Part shown: piece after piece, positions 55,641 to 64,000 of the stretch | Layout: each line of letters starts with the position of its first letter | Position numbering within the stretch: the stretch's first letter is position 1 | Notes under the pieces: generated by a model | What the model saw: only the letters and a program-made list of their open reading frames with translations | What the model was told of the DNA's origin: nothing | Databases searched by the model: none | Assembly: GCA_037783415.1 (NCBI GenBank) | Contig: JAZGTN010000149.1 | Span: 1,488,001 to 1,552,000, forward strand | DNA: 64,000 nucleotides | Source: Leptasterias polaris | Taxonomy: Eukaryota > Echinodermata > Asteroidea > Forcipulatida > Asteriidae | Direction: 5' to 3' | Position numbers and translations under genes: made by a program

Positions 55641-57992
55641 TTCCTCTTGACTGCTCTTGTTCCACCTGTATACATGTATGTGTGTTGTGTTGTCATTTAA
55701 CATTTGAGAAAGACTCTGCTCGGGTCGAAACGTCAGGCCACTAACTAATGTGTGTGCATTTATACCACAGGTCCTTTTGGTTGGTAAGCAGTTTGCAACA
55801 GCTAATTATATTTTCTCTTCTAATAGTTTCGTTATAACACTAATAAGCATGAGTGACGAATCACTACAGATCTGGAATCAAAAACTTGGTTATACAAAAT
55901 GGCGGACTTTGTAAGTTAGCGATTAAGAAGGAAAAACACACTATTTCAAGGTATATTTGAGTGGATCTTTATTTCTTAAACTTCCCTCTAACCATATTTA
56001 GTTCATAATAAAGCGCAAACTTTCCTCTGAAATTTAACGTTTTCACGAGTTACGAATTTCAATAAGCGTTTGTTTGTACAAAGCGCTCTGCGTGCACGTC
56101 TTGCATTCCGTTTTCAGGAAATGACGAATGTGTATATAATTTAAGGCAAAAACCGGTGCAAGATAAACAATGTAATAATAAAAGATCAATATGAATGAAT
56201 GAAAACTACACAATATCAATCAAATATTGTATTTTAACATATTGCGTTAATTTTGGACATGCGGTGAGTTTCGGTCACCGTTACTTGATGGTACTGTTGT
56301 TTACAGTACGTTTGAATAGTCTACATAAACAATACTTCCTATTTGTATGGTAAATTCACAACAGGTACAGCTGTTTTCTATGCAGCCGGCTTGACAGGAT
56401 GATTGATTGCCCCACATGTCGGTGTTAGAGGGCCTAACTCAATCACATTATCAGCTGGGATATATAATATTGAATTAAACAAGTCTGGTTGTTTGGGTAT
56501 CAATTTATGGGTTTAACCAGGCTATTTGGCTTTGCATCAATAGGCACCAGGGAACTTATGGATTTTGGAGAACAACAATTAATTAAAACATGGCGGAGTT
56601 ATGAACGGACTTCTAAATCTAAATAGGGAGGGGCTCATGCCATTCCGAAAAGTTAAAATATTAAAGTTAAACTGTATACGAGGGCTTTTCCATACTCAAA
56701 ACTTTGGCTGTGTAGATGGTCACGTCGTGAAAGCTGTGACGATATTGTACAAATAGATACCGCAAACAATTGTTATAACCGCGCCATCACTGGAAACGTA
56801 TGAGTATGTATGCACCTCGCGCACCTCGCGATTGATTGGTTTTCCTTTGACCTCAGTGAGGGCGCTGTTTGAGCTCGTGACGTCATGTCAAGAGGTCTTC
56901 TGGAAAACCGTTCCAAGCTCACCTCCGCAAAAGATGGAGTCTCCTCGTAAATAAAAGCAACTCGACGCCAACCCATCTTCTTAAGCACTTTCACCATTGC
57001 TGTATACGTCTGCGCTTCGGTGTATGCTGCCCGCACGGTGTATGGATACACAGACCTGTCTTCTAACTTCGCTGACGATGTTAAACCAATCTTCCAATGA
57101 CAACAAAAATCAAATTTGAATGACGGGTCTAGAATTGCCACGGTAATGGGCGAAAATCCCGCTGGACTATTATGCCCGTGATTTTTTATGGGACTTGGTA
57201 AAAGTACTGAGTATTGAGTGCTTTACACACATCAGTGTATGGGTGAAACCAAATAACATGTTTTATCCCCGATGCAAGTTTAACATCTAGGCAGTTAGTT
57301 AACGAATTAAAGTAAAGTTTACAGCACAAACAGCTTTTGAATTCTGAAAATATTAAGAATTTTTCCTTCAGTTTGGAATTTTTGACACTGTTTTGAACTA
57401 GCACCAAAATCGATACCATTTTGAGAAAATCCAATTAAATTACGGAAAACCCAAATATTAGGACCTGCTGTGGTATTAAAAGGTGGGAGGGGCCCTTAAC
57501 AAATAAATCAAAAAGTTGTAATACATATAATATAGTATATTCAATTTTTCCTTGTTCAACCCAAAATCAAATATAATATAAGATAACAAAAACAAAAAAC
57601 TACATGCAGTATCAGCGCCAAACACTGACCTTAAAATTTACTGTTTATACAAATAAACAAACCTACACAACGTTATAAACGATAATATGTCTTTAACGGC
57701 TCCATTGCAAACATCGCATACAGCAAATCAACCGATACTGTTACGTAACACTGCTAACACTTGATCACTTTTTATGTCATGAACTCGTTAACGTTAACCG
57801 TAAATTTTACGGTAAGTATTTGGCACCCGATGTGTGGATACTTTCTCTTACCTGAACGATGTTAAATCTAGAGGCAACTTGATTGACCACTACAGCCTCT
57901 ACTGATATGATAGGACCCCATGTTATCGGTACATGAGGCCCTGTGTAGGCTAGGGTATACAGGTGTCGCAGACTCCCCTGGGGATCTCCCGC
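42337..57992 (-). CDS. GABA-B-type class C GPCR (15 exons seen, 5' end missing)
   Basis: Fifteen exons in order, with consistent phases and AG/GT borders, give about 686 residues. The first seven form the Venus-flytrap ligand domain ([26 protein letters not shown] start, [41 protein letters not shown]). The next link to TM1. The following exons carry TM1-TM7 with hallmarks of the GABA-B subfamily: [16 protein letters not shown] (TM2), [18 protein letters not shown] (TM3), [12 protein letters not shown] (TM5), LNDSKYI (before TM6) and FIPK after TM7. A charged tail start follows ([12 protein letters not shown] ... DLEQ). Such receptors sit in the plasma membrane and signal through Gi/o proteins as dimers. 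The agonist cannot be read from the sequence, so GABA binding is not claimed. The N-terminal about 100 residues and the final exon are missing. No in-frame stop was found in the exons. Confidence 0.9.
43024..43187 (-). CDS. Receptor exon: TM6-TM7
   Basis: 164 bases, acceptor TTTTAG, donor GTAATT. Completes Ser of LNDS, then [10 protein letters not shown] and two hydrophobic helices ([25 protein letters not shown]), ending IPK. Confidence 0.9.
43682..43859 (-). CDS. Receptor exon: extracellular loop 2 and TM5
   Basis: 178 bases, acceptor TTTGCAG, donor GTGAGT. Contains [13 protein letters not shown], with the loop cysteine of class C receptors, and [16 protein letters not shown]. Confidence 0.92.
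44995..45117 (-). CDS. Receptor exon: TM4
   Basis: 123 bases, phase 0, acceptor TACCAG, donor [25 protein letters not shown], then [20 protein letters not shown]. Confidence 0.92.
45408..45499 (-). pseudogene. Duplicated 3' half of the TM4 exon
   Basis: About 90 bases nearly identical to 44952-45042, covering the second half of the TM4 exon, its donor and intron start. No acceptor is included. It lies about 460 bases upstream in the same gene, in the intron before the real TM4 exon. Confidence 0.9.
45652..45765 (-). CDS. Receptor exon: TM3
   Basis: 114 bases, phase 0, acceptor TTTCAG, donor [26 protein letters not shown], then [18 protein letters not shown] with the basic intracellular end. 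Confidence 0.92.
45915..46030 (-). pseudogene. Degenerate duplicate of the TM2 exon end
   Basis: Matches 46035-46110 (TATGGCTTGATTTG and ATTTGATGACAATGG blocks). It reads SIVIKCH like the true exon (TAIVIKCH), but the donor GTAAG has become TTAAG. Confidence 0.85.
46082..46214 (-). CDS. Receptor exon: TM2
   Basis: 133 bases, acceptor ACGCAG, donor [26 protein letters not shown], then [11 protein letters not shown] and IKCH, whose cysteine is the conserved one at the top of TM3. Confidence 0.92.
46360..46510 (-). CDS. Receptor exon: TM1
   Basis: 151 bases, acceptor CCTAAG, donor [26 protein letters not shown], then helix [20 protein letters not shown]. The upstream intron (46511-51611) holds the LINE at 48786. 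Confidence 0.92.
46560..48780. other. Intron sequence, possible LTR-like DNA
   Basis: Part of the 5.1-kb receptor intron. A GC-richer block (46590-47300) followed by GTAAATAAA near 47753 recalls LTR structure, but no repeat pair or protein domain was found. The frames at 46975-47283 are not recognisable. Confidence 0.3.
48786..50425 (+). mobile_element. Non-LTR retrotransposon (LINE), 5'-truncated RT to 3' end
   Basis: Pieces in order: [55 protein letters not shown] with catalytic FYGDD (Ala to Gly variant of YADD); the thumb [19 protein letters not shown]; and the end [15 protein letters not shown] ... [10 protein letters not shown]. The tail is GGACCGGCGCCTTTG ... ATTATTATT. A stop near 49083 and a frameshift with stop near 49322 break it. 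L2/CR1-like clade. It lies antisense in a receptor intron. Confidence 0.93.
51250..51402. mobile_element. Small MITE with ATTTCAC ends
   Basis: Starts GGGCTCGATTTCACAAAG and ends CTTTGTGAAATCGACCC, inverted copies around about 115 bases. Confidence 0.85.
51612..51695 (-). CDS. Receptor exon: flytrap-to-membrane linker
   Basis: 84 bases, phase 1 both ends, acceptor TTACAG, donor [24 protein letters not shown] through TGIKWQ. Counterpart of + strand 5582-5668. Confidence 0.88.
52352..52415 (-). CDS. Receptor exon: end of ligand domain
   Basis: 64 bases, acceptor TTTCAG, donor GTTTCA (weak). [20 protein letters not shown], the strand G.(F/V).(F/I)...G found in GABA-B flytraps. Confidence 0.75.
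53042..53272 (-). CDS. Receptor exon: ligand domain
   Basis: 231 bases, phase 0, acceptor TTCCAG, donor [26 protein letters not shown], then [17 protein letters not shown] and NLNFTGLL. Confidence 0.9.
53731..53931 (-). CDS. Receptor exon: ligand domain with conserved CT.E
   Basis: 201 bases, phase 0, acceptor GTTAAG, donor [26 protein letters not shown], then [13 protein letters not shown]. The donor was chosen to keep phase with the next exon. Confidence 0.88.
54175..54240 (-). CDS. Receptor exon: ligand domain (22 codons)
   Basis: 66 bases, phase 0, acceptor CACTAG, donor [24 protein letters not shown], the D.RI(I/F) strand of the second lobe. Confidence 0.88.
54537..54644 (-). CDS. Receptor exon: ligand domain
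   Basis: 108 bases, phase 0, acceptor TTGGCAG, donor [24 protein letters not shown] to FHLQNIK. Confidence 0.88.
55615..55740 (+). repeat. CT microsatellite and hammerhead-like motif
   Basis: A (CT)n run at 55612-55631 is followed at 55705-55735 by TTTGAGAAAGACTCTGC, a hairpin GACTC / GGGTC, GAAA (55727-55730) and GTC. This arrangement is typical of Penelope-element hammerheads, here with a damaged CUGANGA. Receptor intron. Confidence 0.45.
55896..56010 (+). repeat. Partial MITE copy
   Basis: ACAAAATGGCGG followed by AAGGAAAAACACACTATTTC and TGAGTGGATCTTTAT, similar to 740-840. Confidence 0.55.
56923..57090 (-). CDS. Receptor exon: ligand domain
   Basis: 168 bases, phase 0, acceptor TGGAAG, donor [26 protein letters not shown], then [16 protein letters not shown]. 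Confidence 0.9.
57186..57290 (+). repeat. Single arm of the 22340 hairpin repeat
   Basis: GTGCTTTACACACATCAGTG and TTTATCCCCGATGCAA match 22404-22500. About 95 bases before the exon at 57090 in gene sense. Confidence 0.8.
57852..57992 (-). CDS. Receptor exon: ligand domain, most 5' exon seen
   Basis: 141 bases, phase 0, acceptor TTTCAG, donor [25 protein letters not shown] through [18 protein letters not shown]. Identical in size and phase to + strand 9736-9876. Confidence 0.9.
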
Positions 57993-57999
57993 CTGAAAC

Positions 58000-59225
58000 A
58001 TTGAAAATAAATCGGTTGAATCTTAGAAGAACTTTGGTAGCTGCAGAGCTACGGGTGGGTGAGGAGAGACTCCCCCAATAACTGTTTTTGTACTCTCTCC
58101 ATTTACCCCGAAATCCCACCTCTACTCTCCCCCACAATTTTGATTGAACCCCAAACCATTGCACCCATTCACATACAAAAATATGCTTATGAATAACGTT
58201 GGTGTCAGTCCGTCATTGTGATAAGTCAATGCTTTGTTCAGCAGTACAAAGTTACGTCGGCAAATTAAACTAAACATTCATCTTTCTTAAGCGACCCCTA
58301 TACTGACTACTTGTTTTGTATTTTTGCTAGCATTTCAGACCTACACCATTAACTTGCTCATTTATTTTCTCTTTCTTTACTTTTCTTTATTCATCTTCCT
58401 TTCTCGACCTTCAAGGAACTGATGAATACCTTTTATATAATATTGTTTGCCAACATTTCAAAGCTATACATTTTTTTTATTAATTGTTCTTTATTCCTTT
58501 CCTTGATTCATCTTCCTTACGCGACCTTCAACGAACCGGGTTAATATACAGCACTTAGTATATAAGGGGGACACACCTGTACTCAAGCCGTAGGCACTTT
58601 TGTGTTTTGTTTTGTTAATTACAACCCTTTTTTTAAAATTAAATTTCGCTGATATTAATTTTCATCCAACCCTGAACAGTCCTTAACAAGTGGCTGAACC
58701 GATTTTTCCCTAGAGGTCATTCATCGGGTAGGCCAGTTGTCACAAATGTGGGTCGGAGCCAAAGCGGCATTCGTTTGTGCAGTACAAAACTTGCCGCCTC
58801 TGGTCTATGGCTCTTTGGTGTATGGATTGTATTGGGCCAGAATTGAGCCAGAATGTTAAAATCTCTGGTGTGTGTGTTCAGTGAAGTTAGATTCAACTGC
58901 TCAGACCATTAGGACAAGATATGTGCACCCTAAACACAGTTATTTACACCCCAACATAAAACGCCTACCGCGAGAGTACGCCCGTTCAACGGGGCAAATT
59001 GGAGTACGGTGTTTCCCACATAATTCATTTGTTTGCCCTCAACAACTGGCACATGTTTTTTCCTTAAACACTGCTGGTATGCAGATGTGCCTTAGGCAGC
59101 CAGCAACATTGTTCCATTATATGAACACGGAGCACAGCCATAGCTCGAAAAGGTTTGGTTGTTCCGGAGAGAGGGAAACTGGAGAGCCCAAAGAAAAACC
59201 GTCGTTGCATAGAGGAGAACCAACG
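58000..59225. other. Sequence upstream of the first receptor exon seen
   Basis: No further receptor exon was recognised on the - strand. An open frame of 193 codons at 58872-59453 (+) has no recognisable domain and overlaps a SINE-like repeat. Confidence 0.45.
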
Positions 59226-59315
59226 CACAACTCTACGCTCATGGAATCGAACCAGGGCCACATTAGTGACAGCCAAGCACTTTACACACTTATCCACCGA
59301 TATTTTCGTTACCTG
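59225..59315 (-). repeat. tRNA-derived repeat
   Basis: On the - strand GTGGATAAGTGTG and CCTGGTTCGATTCCATG are spaced like A and B boxes. Confidence 0.55.
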
Positions 59316-59616
59316 ACATACTTAGTTATTTGTTTAACTCATTATGGTAAAGCTCCGTTAAAATTAAAGAAAGAGGCTCGAATCAAACATTCTTTTTGTC
59401 TGACAGTTCACACCTGTTATCTCCGTATAGATCCTTTTCCAAAGAGTGGATGAATTGGATCAATCACAAACCAGTAGGGCTGCTGACTGCCCAAGGCAGA
59501 TGAACTGCTCATTCATATTAATTGTAATGACCCATGTAATTCATTTAAGCCATGCAATCCATTTAGCCGGTTCGGTTGGATCCTGGGCAATGGCTTCAAC
59601 CACTCTCTAATATCCT

Positions 59617-61204
59617 GTGTCGTGGCCGAGCGGATAAGAGCACCGGACTCAGGCTCTGGTGTTTCTGTCCCGGTCGTGACGCAAGACACTTTTAATAATG
59701 GTTAAAACCATTATTGCTTCGTTCTTCGGATGGGACGCAGAGCCGTTGGCCCATTTGTTGTGTAATGCACGTAAAAGAACCCAGTGCACTTATCGAAAAG
59801 AGAAGGGGTTCGCCCCGGTGTTCCTTGTTTGATTGGCTGCATATTGCGCCACAGTACGGAGCCCCTAAAGGTACAGGTAAAACAAAAATGTGAAAAGGTA
59901 AACTAAATATCCAATTATTTCGTTCCCTCGAAATACTATTTCGTTCCCTCAAAATACTATTTCGTTACCACGAAATATTATTTCGTTCCCTCGAACATTT
60001 CGATACCTCGAAATATTATTTCGTTCTCTCGAAATGTTATTTCGAGGGAACGAAATAAGTTATATGTTTCTTCGAGGGAACAACATATTTATTCGTTCCC
60101 TCGAATTAATTTGCGCGGCTACGGAGGACTTGATATGCCATTTAAAATCCAAGTATCATTACGAGGTCGCCGAACAACTTACAGCCCGTTATTGTGTGTT
60201 TTGTTTTGTTTTATTTTGTTTAGTTTGTTTTTGTTGTTTTTGATGTTGTTGTTGTTGTTGTTGTTGTTGTTTCTGCTGCTTTTCTTGTTTTCCTTTTTTT
60301 TCAGGAGGCTAAATAATTACATTGAAGATGCATTAAAGTCCCTAGTAGAGTGAGAAGACATGGGTCGATAACGGAATTCTTTATAAGTCTTACGTTTTCG
60401 GCTTACAAAGAAAGAACTGTATTACAATTTAATATGGACAAAGATAAGATGCATTCTTTGCAACTTAAGGACTGTCAATCATTCTGCCGGGCGCTGTAAT
60501 TCATTCTGATGGGCGCTGTATTTCTTATTTCGCTCAATGAAGAACGTCAGTGAAATACAACCCAATGTAAAAGTATAAGAATTTGAAAAAGATACACTAA
60601 AATAAATGGCTTTAATTTCCCATAAATTCTCTTGGCATATCGAGAACTCCGTACAAGCTAAATTATTTCATTACCTCGCAATATTATTTCGTTCGAACGA
60701 AATAATTATATTTCGTTCCCTTTGCAATAATATTTCATTCCCACGAAATAACTTATTTCGTTCCCTCGATTTAATATTTCGAGGTGACGAAATATTATTT
60801 CGGGGTAACGAAATATTATTTCGAGGTAACGAAATAGTATTTCGAGGGAATGAAATAATATTTCGAGGTAATTAAATCATTTCGAGGGAACGAAATAATT
60901 TCGAGGTAACGAAATAACATTTTCGAGGGAACGAAATAATATTTCGGGGGAAAGAAATAATATTTCGAGGGAACGAAATAATATTTCGTGGGAACAAAAT
61001 AATGTCAGGTTTGTTTAATACCCTTTTACAGGTATTTTTAAAACCTGTCCCTTGTGAACCATTACATGGTGCTATGTAAAGGAGTAGGTCTCATACTTCG
61101 TAGCTCCACATACCTTTCAGGAAAATACGGAATGTTAAAGCGCCTTAAGCGTCACTGAGTGACGGATATGAGCGCTATATAAGAAGCCACTATTATTGTT
61201 ATTA
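59617..61204 (+). mobile_element. tRNA-derived SINE split by a foldback element
   Basis: The head CGTGGCCGAGCGGATAAGAG (A box) starts the SINE. Its body (CACGTAAAAGAACCCAGTGC, GGGTTCGCCCCGGTGTTCC) runs to 59854 and resumes at 61054 (GTGAACCATTACATGGTGC) to the ATTATTGTTATT tail at 61204. The uninterrupted copy is at 17909-18212. Confidence 0.9.
59855..61053. mobile_element. Foldback element made of ATTTCG/CGAAAT palindromes, copy B
   Basis: Starts TACGGAGCCCCTAAAGGTAC and ends AAACCTGTCCCTTG; the outermost part of the right end is lost. Two palindromic arrays (59918-60115 and 60660-61000) flank a middle part with a (GTT)n run at 60243-60271. Same family as 35689-36062. Confidence 0.88.
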
Positions 61205-61421
61205 ATTGACCCGGATCACTGGTTCGAGCAGGCCTGACCCTTTTCAGTCTTATCCGGAAACTGGTGGTTAAAATTTGAATTTTGACTAGGATTCTGCGAG
61301 ATCTCTCAACCGTTTTTCTGGTAATGTTGATAAAGATTCTGGGTCACATCAATCAATAAATAAGTCACTCCTCCAGGGACTCAGAATTCTGGTCAGTTAC
61401 GACCCAGGAGTATTAATACGT

Positions 61422-64000
61422 CATGTGACTCGCCTTACTCCAGTGACGTCACCTGCTTAATGTTTATTACAGTAAGCGTTCAATTTGCCAAGATTTGTAA
61501 AACAGTTGGGGTGTTTATATATTGTTTTCGTGTAACTAATATTTAGCTTAGAATTACATTTGTACGTGTAAATGTGAATGTCAATTGGTAAAAGCAATGT
61601 GTCTTTCCTGTAAACTTGTCCAGCTTGACATGTTTTGGGTGAATTTATAATTTCTCCACAGATACTATCTGGGTTAACCCTTTGTCAATGTTTTTATATT
61701 TTTATTTAAGTCTTACATTTTGTGGCTTAAAAGAAACAACGTTGTTGTCAAGACGTTGTGCTACATGATTTATTAGCTGTTCTTATGAGCTCAATTATCA
61801 AGCGTTCACTCATATGGCTAGTAGTTTTTATTTTGTTATTTTGTCAAAGTCATTTTCAAATGTTTTAATCGTATGGCTTACAATAAATAAACAAGATGTG
61901 GTAAAATTCCACATTCATTATGGGGTGCATTATGCCACGACGACGTATTGTTAGTTATAAATCCGATTTACAGTAAGTTCAAATTAGAATCCCTTCAATT
62001 GTATCAAATTTGATTTATTCAGTTAACAGTTTAAGAAAAAAACATCTGATTTTCTATTTCTGCACAATGCTCTAAATTTGCTGTCACTTTTGTTGTTGTC
62101 CCCTCGCATTACTTCCAATTTTTACATTTGTTCTAGACTGCCGCAATCATCAATGCTTTATTTTTTGTGACCTTTATCAATTATAGTTGTTCAGTTAACG
62201 TTTGGTTGGAAAGAAAGTTATATTCAAATTGCGTTACAAATCCCAACTACTACGATAGGCAGGTGATAGGAATGTGTGTTGAATGATTGAAGCGTATAAA
62301 TTACCACACCGTCAGATTATGTCGCTAGAAAGATATTTTGCTTTATGCCATCGCAAGTTTGCATTTAGAAAAGAAGTATGTATAATAACAAGCTTTTGAA
62401 TTGTATTGTATGTATATTTAATAGTTTTAAATTGTAACCTCCAATGATAAATAGGGCCAAGTTGTTCATGAAATTTCTGTAGAAAAACGGGATTAAATAT
62501 CTCATTTCAAGTTATCCGCAAAGCTATTGCAGCAATTGAATTGTTAAATGTATTATACATGAATGGTAGAGCCAGTATATATGGTCTGTGTGATCTACCA
62601 TATGCATGACTTAACATACCTGTGACAAATTGGGCATGATCTGTTGTTTGAGTGGGAGAAAGTAGCGGGGGGGGGGGAGGGGAATGCACAATGTTCAGCA
62701 TATAAACACAATGTCCTTAATTTTGGTTGTAACAACCGAAATCAGCGCTTTTTAAGTCTTCAGATTCAATGTTATATATATTTTTTTGCATTACCTTTAT
62801 TGCACAAACATCAAAATACAACGTAGTGCAAAAGGGAAACCCAAACAAATACAAATACAAATACATTAATAGAATACATGGAAGTATATGTACATTAAAA
62901 AGGGTTAAAAGGGACAATATAAAAAAAACAGATATGTAAATAAATACACAATCAATAATTCAATAACGGCTACGTATTGCACATGCTAAAGATGATAAAG
63001 AAAAAAACAAAATACCCTACCCCAAATTACAATTCACTAGGCCTAGTGAGGTAGTGGTTACGGAGGCCAGATTTAAATTGAGAAACAGCTTGCAAAGTTC
63101 TGACATCAGAGGGAATTTTGTTCCAGGAGTCATAAATGCGGTAAAAAAATGTTTGCCTAAAAATGTCAGTTTTACATTTATTGGGAATAAGGGTTGGAGA
63201 ATCAGAATATCTCAAATTGTGGAGATCAGTGTTACGGAAACTGACCTTATCATTAATTGAAATAGTTGTCATATTCTGAAGGCCCTTTAAAAAGAGGACA
63301 TTGTCCTTGAGTTTGCGACGATCTTCTAGGCTGAGGAGGTCTAGTTTATTTAAACGCTACTCGTATGAGACAGAACTTCTCAGAATAAATTTTGTGGCAC
63401 GTCTCTGAACTTTTCAATAGAGCTGATAAGACCTTTAGCATGATGACTCCAGATTAAGGACCCATATTCCAAAATGGGTCCTACATGCGCTAAATAGAGA
63501 ATTTTACGAGTAGCAGAATCATGGACATCGTGACAAGTGTGCCGGGTCGTAAAATGCGGTTTGCTTTGCAGACCATTTTGCTGATCTGCAACTTCCAACT
63601 CAAATTGTTGATCATCAAAATACCAAGGTCATTTGTGTTATCAACATAGAGTAAAAAATGGTTACCGAATTTGTTAGAATGTCCCCAGAACTGTCATTTT
63701 GTTCTATGGTTTTCTCAACAGTTTCGTTATACACACTGCTAAGTCAACAATTGATCAGGCTGTATGTCTACAGTGTATGACCAAATCATTCCACTAGCTT
63801 GATTTTACCGTGCTGCCAATGACATGCTACTAGCGGCAAGGTTATCAATTTGGAAAAAAAATAAAAATAAAAAATAAAAAATCATGGGGAATGCTCATTT
63901 AATAAAAGCGCTATCTAGGCGAAAAAAAACTTCGTTAATACAAGCTCAAAGACCAAAGATGAGACAAAGTTTTCATAATTTCAATTACAGACAGATTTAG
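61422..64000 (+). repeat. Segmental duplication, copy 2 (runs off the window)
   Basis: Matches 32752-36420 in the same orientation, up to the last base of the window. Interrupted by a LINE piece at 62990-63660. Confidence 0.85.
62990..63660 (-). mobile_element. LINE RT C-terminal fragment
   Basis: On the - strand: KILYLAHVGPILEYGSLIWS and then, after a frame break, SINDKVSFRNTDLHNLRYSD, FRQTFFYRIYDSWNKIPSDV, QFKSGLRNHYL. This is the end of a non-LTR RT protein. Inserted in segmental copy 2 only. Confidence 0.88.

Noticed and set aside
58872..59453. 193-codon open frame on the + strand, the longest unknown one
   Set aside because: No domain, no splice partners, and its later part overlaps a tRNA-derived repeat read in the opposite sense. 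Taken as a chance frame in repeat DNA.
60606..60875. Open frame with FRGNE repeats, and a similar one at 35829-36161
   Set aside because: Both are translations of the palindromic ATTTCG arrays of the foldback element, not proteins.

Overview
This is a window of an animal nuclear genome, AT-rich and packed with transposable elements, with split genes carrying GT-AG introns. A marine deuterostome, probably an echinoderm, fits best. The reasons are a metazoan-type U1 snRNA relic, class C receptor (GABA-B-like) paralogues, Penelope-like and L2/CR1-like retroelements, tRNA-derived SINEs and many foldback MITEs. The species assignment is inference only; no marker gene in the window fixes it.

Two genes can be reconstructed exon by exon. 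(1) On the + strand, 17395-27697, six exons with a TATA box at 17281 encode a 221-residue secreted protein with two saposin-like six-cysteine domains. Both domains have the same cysteine spacing and the same phase-0 intron positions, so the gene grew by internal duplication. (2) On the - strand, from 57992 down to 42337, fifteen consecutive exons with matching phases encode about 686 residues of a GABA-B-type class C GPCR: most of the Venus-flytrap domain, seven transmembrane helices and the start of the cytoplasmic tail. The N-terminal exon(s) lie upstream of 57992 and were not found; the last exon is uncertain. The same gene carries two partial exon duplications in its introns, and a LINE sits in one intron.

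On the + strand near the left end are pieces of related receptors: the pre-TM and TM1 exons (5582-6079) and a ligand-domain exon (9736-9876). They lie in the wrong order for one gene, so they are parts of different copies or relics.

The rest is mostly mobile DNA: a LINE relic (1.3-1.65 kb), a U1 pseudogene (2.14-2.3 kb), a Penelope-like element with RT and GIY-YIG remains (10.15-12.05 kb, - strand), a decayed LINE (38-41.2 kb, - strand) carrying a 1.4-kb insertion with a target duplication, a LINE (48.8-50.4 kb, +), and a LINE 3' part (63.0-63.6 kb, -). There are also foldback elements (25.7, 30.6-31.6, 35.7 and 59.9-61.05 kb) and a segmental duplication (32.75-36.4 kb versus 61.42-64.0 kb and beyond). 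Comparing the two duplicate arms gives empty sites that date and delimit insertions. Several hammerhead-ribozyme-like motifs of the kind linked to Penelope-like elements are scattered in the window.
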